From Neocallimastix lanati (nom. inval.) (taxonomy: Eukaryota; Neocallimastigomycota; Neocallimastigomycetes; Neocallimastigales; Neocallimastigaceae), in contig JACVTC010000045.1 of NCBI GenBank assembly GCA_016946835.1, forward strand, positions 838,501-902,500: a stretch of 64,000 bases of DNA. The letters are read 5' to 3'. The notes below the pieces were generated by a model that worked only from the letters and a program-made list of their open reading frames with translations, did no database searches and was not told where the DNA came from. The position numbers were made by a program, and so were the translations under genes. Shown one piece after another: positions 23,470-35,661 of this stretch; position 1 is the stretch's first letter; each line of letters begins with the position of its first letter.

Positions 23470-26400
23470 AATAGCAATATTATTTTTAACAGTATATTGT
23501 AAATTCTATTTATTTTAAAATTATTTTATTAAATGAAAAATCGTATAAAAATTATTATGGAAAAACAATAGAATATATAAAAATTAATTATTATACTAAA
23601 ATTTTATACATCATGATTTCTTAAATTTCATTTTATTTTATATTTTCATATAATATACTAAAATAAAAAAATTGAAATATTATATTTTTATATATTATCA
23701 ATTAATTATTTTATATTATTAATATAAATTTCAATGAACAAAATATAAATCTAATCTTTTCATAAGTATTTATTGGAAATTGTTAATTAAATTAAATTTA
23801 GAAATTTAAGTATAATATAAAATATAATAATAACTATTTAAATATTAAATTCATTAAGAATTAATATTTTTTCATTAACAATATATAAAAAATATTATTA
23901 CTAATAATATAAATTTACTTAATATTAAAAGTTAAATAAATTTATTATAAATATAAATATTTTAATAGCTATTAAATAATATATTTATTTCTTAAATAAA
24001 ATAACTTTAATTGAATTTTAATTAAAAGCAAAAATAATCAAAAAAAAAATAAAGTTCCGTCAATGTAGGTGGCCCTTTTTTTACTTACTGAAAAAGATAC
24101 TTTTAAAAGGACCTTTTTTACATTTATACAATTTTAATTTTGTAATAAATTTTTTATATTTAATTATTTATTATTTACTTTTCACTATATATTAATGATT
24201 ATTATTAATTATTGATTAATTTAACTTTTTTTTATTCATTATTCATTATTTACTCTTTATTAAATAATTAATTAATAATTTATTTATTATAAATATTTTA
24301 TTATTTATTATTTATTTATATATAATTTATCATAACTTATTATTTAAAATATATTTATAACTACTAATATTTATTTATTATTTATCATATATTTTTTATA
24401 AAATATATAAAATGTCACCTTTATTATTTATTATTCATATCATTTTTATTATTTTTTATTTTTTATTAATTATTTAGTAATTATTATTTAGTAATTAATA
24501 TATATACATTTAAGTTTTGACTATGTATTATTTATTATGACCTTTTTTATTATTTATTGTAAGTTTATATATTTATTATTACCTTTTTTTATTATTAATT
24601 ATAGATTATATTATTTATTATTTATTATGACCTTTTTTTATTATTTATTATAAATTATACTATTTATTATTTGTTATGACTTTCTTATTATTTATTATAA
24701 ACTTATAAGTAATAAAATAAATAGAGAATTATAAAAATGTACTTAAAATATTAAATAATAAAATAAATAACTAATTATAAAAATAAATTATAAATAAATA
24801 TTAAATAAAAGGGTTATATTTTAACCCTAACCCTAATATCATTTCAATTTAATTTGTAATTAATAATAAATAATAAAAAATATTTAATAATAACAATAAT
24901 AAATAATTAATAAAAAACAATTATAATAATTATAAAATATAAAAAGTTAAACATTAAAATGTAATAAAATAGTCAATAATAATTAGTAAATAATAAATAC
25001 ATAGACACATATAATGGATACTCATATATATTTAAATAAATAATATAATTAAAATAAATAATTAATCAGTGAATTATAAAATAAATGTATAAATAAAATA
25101 TCAATGAACGAAGTATATTTAAATAAATAAATTAACAAACATTATGAAGTTTGATTAAATTTAATAAATAAATAAATTATAAATTAAGTAAATAAAATAA
25201 TAATATATCAATGAATATATTATCAAATAAATGAATGAAATATTTATTATTATTAAAGACTTAGTAGACAGTATTATTTATAAATATATAAGAAGGATAA
25301 ATTAATAAATTTATATCAAAAATATACATATTCATAATAAAATAATTAATGTTTTAAAAGAAATAAAAATTAGCTAAATTATATAAGTAAATTGAGCCAT
25401 AACTCAAAAGATAATTGTTAACGACTAAGAATATAAAAATAAGAGAGTTGATAAGCAACCAATCTGATAATCAATTTTTTAAAAAAATAAAATAAATTAA
25501 TTTAGTTTACCATCATACCACCCACCCCTCTATCATCGGGAAAAGCAGAAATCTTAATTAGTTTTGAAGATGGTATAATTAAGGAAATTGTTCATATTAT
25601 TTACAATTTGGATATAACTTAAGTATCTAGACAGATTTGTGCCGTTTTTCCTAATATATGCCCAAAACTTCTTAGTTTTGACCAGAGTCCGAATCACCCA
25701 CAAATCCATCATACTTAATCCAATATAATTATCTGTAATTGCTCTATCAACGCATTATCATAAAACCCGGAGGGAAAACTGATAAGGTCATAGAGCGAGG
25801 TGGAACAAGGAGCCTTATGCTCTAAGACACAACGCCTTAACAGCCAAGATAGAACTTTGGAATGACTTGAATTAGCTCTTTATTAATTTAAATATATAAA
25901 TATTATTTGTTAAAATTTTATAGTTTATGTTAAAGTTTTAAGATAATTTGGTCTTAACGATTAGGTCAAGATGCCAAATTATAGTATTTAATTAATTTTT
26001 AACTTATATCTACTTTTATTTAAAACATATTGTTATTTAGTAAATTTTATAAATAAGTTTTATTTATAATATAAATTTGTTTAATCTTAATAATACTTTG
26101 TTACATTATTATTTTATATAATTATTACAATAATTTAAATTGCAATAATCCTACAAGGGATTAATCAAAAGATTTAAACATGTATTTATATAAAATAATT
26201 AATTATTAAAATATTAATTATTAATATGAATATGTAATAATATTAATATAAGTTTGATATTGATAATATAAAGATAATAATATAAATATTTAATATAAAT
26301 AAAATATAAGAATCTAAAATAGTTAAATATTATATTTTATAATTAAAATATAATATGTAAAGATTTTGATAATAAATTAATATAGAAATTAATTTAATAT

Positions 26401-27027
26401 GACATTCACGTGTTTACATTATTTAATATATATTAATTTCAATAGGTTAATAATATTTAGTCAATTAGTTGGCCTAGACTATTTCCTAAATATTTTAATA
26501 AAGTTAATTAAATAATAATTATTATATTATTATTAATTAATATTGAAATTCAAATAACTGAATTATCGAAATCGAAATTGAATTTGAAATTCAGTTATTA
26601 TCATAACAGTTTATATATAAGTTATAATTTCCTTAAATAAATAAATTTTTAAAATTTTTTTTCTTTTGGAAGTTGCATATTTTTTTTTCGTTTTAATTAC
26701 ACTTTATTAATAAAAAAGGAATAAAAAATATTCAAAATCATTTACAATGATATATTCTTTATACTTTTATTGAAAAAAATAGTGATTAAACTGAATATTT
26801 TATTTAAAACAAATGAATTAAAATTTTTTTATTATTTAATTATATAAAAAAATTAGAATAATATTTATATAATAGAAGTAATACCTATTAATTGATTAAT
26901 TTATTTTTTTTGTTTTCTTATATTATAATCAATTATTTCTTTATTTTTATAACTATCCAATTATTATTAGTTATATTGTATTATTAATAATTAATCGATA
27001 AGATATTATTAAAAAATTACAAAAAAA
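23470..27027. other. AT-rich intergenic with repeats
   Basis: No protein gene is seen. At 24,530-24,710 the phrase TTATTATGACCTTTTTTATT recurs three to four times at about 50-bp spacing as a degenerate tandem repeat. The plus strand is T-rich before about 24,715 and A-rich (AAATAAATA) from there to about 25,260. AACCCTAACCCTAA, two telomere-type units, occurs at about 24,823. A GC-richer island at 25,500-25,870 is listed separately. Confidence 0.5.
25500..25870. other. GC-elevated island with tRNA-Leu-like complement
   Basis: This stands out from the surrounding A/T sequence. At about 25,800-25,850 the plus strand is complementary to a tRNA-Leu-like 5' half: the minus strand reads CTTGGCTG, then TTAAGGCG, then GTGTCTTAGAG, an anticodon loop for UAG. 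A full tRNA does not follow, since no T arm is found. It may be a tRNA pseudogene or the primer-binding site of a lost retroelement. No open reading frame of coding character was recognised. Confidence 0.35.
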
Positions 27028-28973
27028 ATGAAATTAAAATTTTATTTTTTATATTTATTCAATGCTACTTTGATCCTGGAATTTAGTATTGAAAAAAATG
27101 TCGCAAGTGAAATACCATTATAGTAACTATTCAATATTGCTTTTATATTATCAATAAATTTTATAATTTTTACTAAATATTAATATATATATTATTAATC
27201 TTATTGTTTTACATTTAATTTTGTTGTACTATTATAATAGCTCAGAAGGACAAATAAGAGAAATTGATAAAAAGAAAAACGAAGATTTAGAATATCTGTA
27301 AGTGAAAAATTATATATTTATAAATTAGAAATATCTAATTTAAAATTATAAATATCTATATTATTATTTTATTTTTTAAATCATATAATAATATGATTAA
27401 AATTAGTGGTATATCTAAGAACAACGATTATTTTGGTCAATGCAATTTAAACTATAATTTGGAAAAACATGAAAATGAATCTTTATCAGAAGAAAATGAA
27501 AATAAAATAAAATCAATTCAAGAAGAATTAAAAAAAGATACACAATTTACCATTGAGGTACCAGTAAATATTGATAATTTAAATTTAGGAAAATTAACTA
27601 AGAATAAAAATGATTCATGTGAAAATGATATTACTACAACTATAAGTGATATCCACTGTTCAAGTAAAGATAAAAAATTGAAATTAACAAAAACTTCATT
27701 AAATAGTAAAAAAGAATTTTCAATACCAGTTGATTATAATGAAAACGGTTGGGGAATTCTTTCACATTCTTTTACTTCTGAGCAGGAATGTCTATCTGAA
27801 CCCATTTCGACCAATTACTTTATGAAAGGATATTTAGGTAAAATCTGTTTAAATGAAAGTTATCTACCCTACTACTCAAAAAAATATCTCAATCTCATGT
27901 ATCATCCTTCATATGAATATTACAATGAAAAGTTATTTTATTATTTAATAGAAAAGATCGGATTTAAAGAAGCTTTTACACGATTAACTAACAGAAGAAA
28001 GAACGTTGCTATATTTAGTTTGTTTTATACTAATAATTATGGGGCAATTTTAACCGCGTATTCTTTACAAACTATTCTATTGAAGTTGGGATATAACCCA
28101 TATATAATTGGAGAAGCAATCGAGAAAAATTCTTTCACTCAGTTTATAAATGAAAATATATTTTCTGGAGGAATCAATGGATTTAATGTAAATATAAATA
28201 AATTAAAAGCATTAAACAAATATTATGATAATTTTGTGGTTGGAAGTGATCAGGTTTGGCGTTATCATATCGAAGAAACGTATATGATAAATTTTCTCTC
28301 ATTTGTAGAAAAAAATAAAAATAAAATATCATGTGCATCTAGTTTTGGTGTAGATCATTGGGAAGGTTCTAGGAAACTAATAAGAAAAATTAGAAAGTAT
28401 ATTAAATCTTTTAATAAAATTACAGTTCGTGAAAAAAGTGGTGTAAATATAATCAGAAATACTTTTAAAGCAGACGCCAAAGCAATATTTGATCCTATAT
28501 TCTACTTAAAAAACAACGATTGGAATAAATTATTGGATCAATCAACACTAAATCTGAGTACTTCTAGTTTAATATATATTCTAGATGGATCAGAAAAAAT
28601 AACTAATCAAATTAATTCCATACTAGAAAAAGTAAATCTTAATCATCAATATTGGATAAATATTGGAAACAGTACTATTTATGATTTCTTAAAAGGTATT
28701 CAATCCTCTCAGCGGGTAATAACTGATTCCTTTCATGGGCTTTGCTTTTCCATTATATTTCATAAAGATTTTATATGCTTAAGTAATAAAAAAAGAGGAG
28801 AAGAAAGATTTATATCATTATTGTCTGATTTAGGTTTAATGGATAGATTATTTTATGATTTAAGCGATGTTAATTGGAAAAAATTACCACCAATTAACTA
28901 TTCATTAGTTGATAAAATAATTAAGCAAAAACGTCAAGAAGGTATACAATTTTTGAAGTCCAATTTGAAATAG
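27028..28973 (+). CDS. Secreted-type polysaccharide pyruvyl transferase, two introns
   Basis: This enzyme family (PF04230) transfers pyruvate from PEP to sugars as a ketal. The gene model is join(27,028..27,122; 27,241..27,297; 27,407..28,973), giving about 572 residues. Exon 1 starts with a signal peptide, MKLKFYFLYLFNATLILEFS. Intron 1 (GTAACT...ATAATAG) and intron 2 (GTAAGTG...AAATTAG) are both phase 2. Splicing keeps one frame from ATG to TAG. The pyruvyl transferase domain covers about residues 249-566: RRKNVAIFSLFYTNNYGAIL, FVVGSDQVWRYH, CASSFGV, KITVREKSGV and VITDSFHGLCFSIIF, the last being the family's D-S-F-H-G signature. Residues 30-245 are a charged Asn/Lys/Glu-rich linker, then a segment with SFTSEQECLSEP that I do not recognise. 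Introns and leader point to a bacterial gene domesticated in a eukaryote, acting in ER/Golgi. An unspliced reading would start at 27,393 and lack the leader. Confidence 0.88.
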
Positions 28974-31900
28974 TTCAAAAAAAATTAAAAGAATTTTTAT
29001 TAAACAGAAATTTACACAATTAATATAAAAAATTAACATAAATAAAACTTCATAATAATTAAATATATATTAATGAACATATTATTTTCACATAAAATTT
29101 TAATAGTAATTATTTTCAATGACTTTTTTTAATAATATGATTTAAATAATAATTATTATTAATAGATAATTTTAGTTCAATATATAATAAATTTTAATTA
29201 TTTGCATTAAAAATATTTTATTAAAAAAAAAAGTTAAAAGCAATTTAAATATAATAGGAAATTTATATTAATAATTATATGAAAAAGAATTATTATGTAT
29301 AATTTAATTGGTTAAGATTAAGACTCATAATTTGTTAAAAGAATTAAAACACTTTAAAATTTGTATAAAAAATTTATCATAAATAATAATACTTTTAGAT
29401 ATAATTATATTTTTTACTAAGATAAATTATACAATATAAATTTTCTTTAATATAACAAAATTATATATATATAATTATTATATTAATATAATAAAATTAT
29501 ATTTTATAAAATTAATAATAAAATTTTTAACTCATACAAATATTTAAAATTAAATAATATCAATACATGATAAGTCTAAATTAATATTTATTATATTACT
29601 ATTAAAATAAAAATCTCATTATATTAAAAAATACAATTACTATATATAATTTAATATTAAAGTTTATAATGGAATTTTAAAAAAATAAATTTTTATACAA
29701 CTTGATAATATTATTGGCCATATATCTTATACAGTATATATATATTAAAATAAATAACATCATTCCTTAAATTAATGTAATTTTAAATCTTTAATATTTA
29801 TATTTCAAACATTCCTTGACAAATCTGACTTAAATAAAAATTATAATTGAATACAACAATTATATATTTTAAGATTTAGTTAATAAATTTCTATTAATCT
29901 TTTTATTCTATAAATATTAATTTTAATATTTTAATTTTTATATTATATCTACTCATACTCCTAAATCAATAACTTCTAATTTTTAAAATAATACTACTAA
30001 AAAAATTTAAATATAAAATTACAGTACTATGCAAATTGATAATTATTTTCTTTAGAATTAATAAAGCGAACTATAAGTTGTTTTTAAGAAAAGATATTTA
30101 ATTTTTCACTTTGTAGTTTTATTTATTTTTAACTTTTAAATTTAAAATATTTAATATTAATTCATTTTTTATAAATTTTTGTATTATTTATATAATATAA
30201 TATTATTAATAATAAGAATAAAATTATTATTTGATTTTTTTTATTAAATTTATTAAATATTTTCATTATAATATTTTCAATAGAAATATTTATTAATTTT
30301 ATATTAAAGTTGATTTTTGATGTCACTAATAACATTTAAAAAAGATAAAATAAGAAAGAAAAAAAATGTATTTTTAATTAAATTTTATTTATTTATTTAT
30401 TATATACCAAAATATATTTTTTTTTGTTGATAAATATTTTTTTATTTTTTTTTTTTTCATTTAGAATTTATATTAAATATAATATTTTTAATAATTTATT
30501 TTAATTAAATTATGGATAACATTTGAAATTATAAATAATATATTTATATTGTAATCAAATTTTTTTAAATAAATTAATTTAAATATTTTTAAATACTGGT
30601 TTTTATATTTCTTATTATTACTAATTTATATGCATATTATTTAAAGGTACAAAGGAATTCCTTTTAACATATTTTTTTATTATATCATTAGATATATTAT
30701 TTATAATTATTAATTAATATAAATTATATTTTATGAATAATATTCTTTTTGATTATTCTATTTTAACAGATATACTTTTCAACAAAAATATCATTTCGGT
30801 AAAAAGAAAATTTTTTTAAAAAATATTAATTACTTAAAGCCTTCTAATATTAATAGTAATGTTAAAAATATTTAACAAATAATAAACATAATATAATTTA
30901 TTTTAATTAGAATTTGTATACTTTAAAATCATGTCTATTTTTTTATATAAAATATTTTTTATATACTATTTGTTTCTGGTATAAACTTTATATGTATAAC
31001 TGTTTTACAACGAACTGTTGATTTTTAATAATAAATTTTAAATTATTAGATTTAGTAATCATTATACCTTGTATTCTTTATCCTTAATTATTATATATTA
31101 TAACATATAATATTGCTAAATATTATTTTATGTTTTTTTGAATAAATTTATTTTCTAAAAAAGAATTTTTACTTTTGTTTGGTAAATAATAAATATCAAT
31201 AATTATAATTTCTTTATTGTTAATTTATTTTAATATTTTCCAACATAATTTAAAATTTATGTTTCACAAATAGTCAAATTTATTTTTAAATTTTCTTTAC
31301 TTTATATTAAATAATAAAATTTAATAGTGAAATTAATATTTTTAACTAGTTTAGCTTTTCTTTTTATTATAATATCATTATATTCCTTATTATACAGATG
31401 TGCAAAAAGCAAAATAAATATTAATTGATGATACCTTAGATATTTATACTGAGTATTTATAAAATAACACTGTAATCCAAGATACCAAAGCAAATGAAAT
31501 TGTAATAAACAGTATAAGTTGTGAATTGAATGAAAATATATATTTCATATATTCCGCAGCATATGAAATCTATTAAATGATTAAAAATTGAAATGAAGTA
31601 GTAATAAAAATAGAATGGATGAAATTAAAGAATTTTCATCTAATTCAAAATATGAAGAATTGTATCTCTTTTTATACTCATTTCAAACGAGAATACTAAA
31701 AGTAAAGAATTAGAAAATTTAAATATAAGTTTAAAATTTTCAAGATAAATTTTATTTTTTATATTATTTTATTATGAAGGAATTATTAATGAAATCAAAT
31801 ATAATTGATTTTTGCAAGAATAATTAAGAAGAAGCTATTGAATATTATATTACAAATACTCATATATTAAAAAATTTAAAATATAAAAAAAATAAAAATA

Positions 31901-32704
31901 TAAAGAAAATATAAAAGTTGAATGAAATTATTCTACTTAAAATAACATTTGAAATTATATTTTTATTATTTATTTCAATTTTTATGAAAGTTAAAATTAG
32001 CAAATTTATAAAGAACTTATTTTTAAATTAAAATTTATATAAAAATTATAATAAATATTTATTTATTTTATTGCTCCTTTTTGGATTTTACTTAATACTT
32101 ATGTTAAAAAATAATATATAAATTTAAATTTAGTAAACTTTTAAATTTTGAAAAATTTGGTATTATATTTTAATATTAAAATATATAGGAAAATTAATAA
32201 AATTATATTAACAATAATTAAATAATAATGAATGAGGTTTATTATAAAAAAAATAAAAGTAAAAATGTAAACTTATTTTTTTATATTTAAAAAAGATATT
32301 ATTTATTGTTTTGATATTTATAATATTATTAATTTAAATATTATTTATATTTAATTATTTCGCAATATATTTGAAAATTTGGGTTTGAATTTATTAATTT
32401 TATATTTTGATTTATTCATTTAAAAAAAAGTAAATAATATTTTTTTAAATTTATAATTAATTAAGCATAAATTTTTAGGAAACTAAAATGTAATTAATTT
32501 TTAAATTTATCAAAAATAATGAGTTATAAATTTAAAAAATAAAGTAAAACTAATTAAATTAAAATTAAAAATAATCTTTCTTATTTTAAATTTAAGATTA
32601 TTTTTTCTAATGTATATATAAATTAAACTAATGAACGAAAATATTACATTTAGTAGTAAATTCAATTATATATATCTATATTTATTAATTCCATTTTATT
32701 GAAT
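28974..32704. other. AT-rich intergenic with one solo LTR
   Basis: No intact gene is seen. A solo LTR is listed at 29,600-29,811. At 31,600-31,900 the plus strand has short open pieces, such as RMDEIKEFSSNSKYEELYLF, interrupted by stops. They could be a decayed exon but match no family I know. The rest is A/T with no detectable structure. Confidence 0.45.
29600..29811 (-). repeat. Solo copia-type LTR
   Basis: Read on the minus strand it starts TGTTTGAAATATAAA at 29,811, preceded by a short purine-rich CAAGGAA. It shares the order GGCCATATATCTTATAC, ACATCATTCCTTAAA and TTTCAAACA (plus strand) with the LTRs at 38,230-38,437 and 55,658-55,866. No coding part adjoins. The left boundary is approximate. 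Confidence 0.5.
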
Positions 32705-33814
32705 ATGATATTAAAAATCAAAATTAATAACATAATTAATTTATGGCAAATTATTTTAGTTATACCATCTATATTTGCTTTAAATCACAAATATTATTAT
32801 AGTAAAAATAAAAATACCTGCAATATTGAAAATGTATGTACTCAAGAATATAATAAAAATGAATTAATAGATTATCATTTAAATGAAAAAAAAGATTCTA
32901 TTAAAATTAATAAATTTTGTAAAAAATGTTTAAGAAAAAAAAAAGAAAGAGATAATTATTGCAAAAAATGTCCAGTCATGGAAATTTTAAATTCATTAAA
33001 TATTTTATTACCTGAAGAAACCTTAGATGAAATTATCTATAATAATAAATCAATTTCCAGATTCGGTGATGGAGAATTAGGTATAATTTTTGGCAGTAGA
33101 ATTGGTTTCCAAAAGTTTGATAAAAATATGTCAAAAAGATTAATTGATATTTTAAACAGTAATGAAAAAGGTTTATTGATTGGATTAGAAAATTCATTAA
33201 AATATTCTTATTTAAACATTCTGAAAGATTGGGTAGCTAATTATTGGATACATTGGATTAAAAGAAATAAAACTAAACTAATTAATTTGTTAGATTTAAG
33301 TAAGCAATATGGATCTACTAAAATTTCAAGATTTTATATGGACTATAAAGAAAATACTATTGACGTACCAAAATACTTAAAACAATTAAGAATGATATGG
33401 AATAAGAAAGATATAATAATAATAGAAGGAGAAAAAACAAGATTAGGTGTAGGAAATGACCTATTTAATAATGTTAATTCATTACAAAGAATTATTTGTC
33501 CATCTGAAAATTCTTTCGATGTATATAATAAAATTTATAATGAGGCTATAAAAATTGATAAATCTAAATTATTTCTCATTTCATTAGGACCAACTGCAAC
33601 TATTTTAGCCTTTGACTTATATAAAAATGGTTATCAGGCAATAGATATCGGTCATGTAGATATTGAATATGAGTGGTATTTAAGAAATGCCACTACTAAA
33701 ATCAAAATTAATAATAAATATATCAATGAAATAACTTATGGGAATATTAATATTACGGATGTTACAGATAGAAGCTATTATGATCAAATTATAGTAAAAA
33801 TACAAAATGAATAA
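32705..33814 (+). CDS. GT-D fold glycosyltransferase with signal peptide
   Basis: The protein has 369 residues from ATG at 32,705; an upstream TTG at 32,699 is not a credible eukaryotic start. Residues 1-25 form a hydrophobic leader (MILKIKINNIINLWQIILVI then PSIFA). Residues 72-89 hold a CxxC-x10-CxxC array (FCKKC...YCKKC), a possible zinc site absent from typical bacterial homologues. From about residue 92 to the end it matches the DUF1792/GT-D family (PF08759) of bacterial glucosyltransferases such as the third transferase of streptococcal Fap1-type adhesin glycosylation. Motifs are SRFGDGELGIIFG (the metal/nucleotide-binding D-x-E), LLIGLENSL, IIIEGEKTRLGVGNDLF, LISLGPTATILAFDL and AIDIGHVDIEYEWYL. 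It is intact, without introns. Inferred: bacterial origin, retargeted to the secretory pathway to extend a glycan. Acceptor and donor sugar cannot be told. Confidence 0.88.
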   Translation: MILKIKINNIINLWQIILVIPSIFALNHKYYYSKNKNTCNIENVCTQEYNKNELIDYHLNEKKDSIKINKFCKKCLRKKKERDNYCKKCPVMEILNSLNILLPEETLDEIIYNNKSISRFGDGELGIIFGSRIGFQKFDKNMSKRLIDILNSNEKGLLIGLENSLKYSYLNILKDWVANYWIHWIKRNKTKLINLLDLSKQYGSTKISRFYMDYKENTIDVPKYLKQLRMIWNKKDIIIIEGEKTRLGVGNDLFNNVNSLQRIICPSENSFDVYNKIYNEAIKIDKSKLFLISLGPTATILAFDLYKNGYQAIDIGHVDIEYEWYLRNATTKIKINNKYINEITYGNINITDVTDRSYYDQIIVKIQNE

Positions 33815-35661
33815 TAATGATTAATGTAATATAAAATATAAATAATAAATAAATAACTTTTAAATATTAAGTTTTAGTTAAATATAAATTATTCAATAAT
33901 TAAAATTTTAATATTGAATTATTAATATTATATTAATAAAGAGTTTACTATTAAGTTAATTTTGTTATAAACTATTTCTTCCGAATGAATATAAAATTAT
34001 TGCTATTAATATTTATTATAATTACTTATAATATTAATAATAATTAAATAATAAACAAAAAGCTATAATCATTATAAAATAAATTAAATTATATAAATTA
34101 TTTATTATTAACTTTAATTTTCATTTAAATATAAACTATTTTTTGTATTTTTATTTTTATTTAAGTAAAATGTAATTATATTTTTATAATAATATTGGAA
34201 ATAGCATAATACAATAATTTATTTGAAAATAATAAAATTCTTTATATAAAAGAAATTATTTCATATTTAAAATATTTTGTTAAAAATATTAGACTAAGAT
34301 ACACTCAACTATAAAAAACACTTAAAAATATCTTTTGTTTTTATACATAATCATTTTAAAACTTTTTATTGAAGATTATAATAAATATAAAATTATTATT
34401 TCTTAAAAGGAACAAGAATTTTTTTTATTAAATAAAAACATTTCATATTTATATATTTCATTATTTTAATAGTATCAATTTCATTGGTCATTTAATTAAT
34501 GAATATTTTTAATTATTTAGAGTGTATAAATTAATATTTTTAACACATTCATAATATAACAATTTAAATTATTTAAATCATATAATCTAAATAAAATATA
34601 AAAATAAAATATTACTTGAATAATATATTTTGTCATTATAAAATAAATATATTGCTTATTAATTTTTTAAGATTTTATTTTAAAAATATTAATAATTAAT
34701 AAGAGTAATAAATTATTAATAGTTTTTCTATAAATAATTTATATTTTATTTATTAATGTTACTGAGGTTATTTCTAAATGTATTAAAATTTAATAATAAA
34801 TATGGCATTTTTCAATAAAATTAATTAATAAATATAAAATAAATTTTTAATTAAGCCTTTAATAAGATAATAAAAAATTGAATATTACGATTTAAGTAAA
34901 AATCAATTATAAAAATTCAAAATCAAAAAAATGTTACAAATTAAAGTATTTTAATACTTCTACCTCTTTCTTAAAATAATAGAATCTAAATTTTTGACTT
35001 ATGACCTTAAAATAAGAAATCATAATTTAAATTTTATTAGATTAGGAAAAGGTAATAATAATTAGTATGTCATTCCAAGAAAACTTTTAGATAGTACTGA
35101 TGTTTTGATGGGATAATCCCTAATGATGGAACCTAAGCTGTAGGGTTTCTAAGTGGATGAACAAATAGTATAATAATAAAAATTTTTAATTATTTTTCAT
35201 TTTATATGCAATCTCATTCATTTTATATAAATTATAACTTTAGTTTTTAAATCAATTATTTAATTAAAAGACTTTCTTACACTATACTACTAACAATATT
35301 GTTTTTGATTTTTCTCTTATATTTTAAATTTTTTCTATACTATATATATATTTTATAGTTATATACGATATTTTATATTTCTATATTAATTTTTTACTTT
35401 AGGTTTTTAATTTTCATATCCTTTTACAATATATTATCATAAAAAAAAATTATTTTACTTATATTTATTTAATCAATAATTTATTCATTAATATTGTTTT
35501 TTAATATAACTTAGGAAATTCAATTCATTTGAAACAATTAACTTTTATATTCAGTAAAGTTAAATTTTAATATTTTATATATAATTTTTGGTAAACAATC
35601 CTTATAATCAATTCACATTTAATTGAAATTAAGTTAGTTCTTTTCTCAACAAGCTCTAAAC
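33815..35661. other. AT-rich intergenic
   Basis: No gene is seen. At 35,030-35,150 GC is slightly raised, with short inverted pieces (GGGATAATCCC; AACCT...AGGGTT). This patch lies about 500 bp upstream of the LINE fragment and may belong to it or to a small RNA-derived repeat. Confidence 0.4.

Noticed and set aside
31302-31493. 63-residue minus-strand open frame
   Set aside because: The composition is A/T-driven, with no motif, no homologous relic nearby and no start context. Treated as chance.
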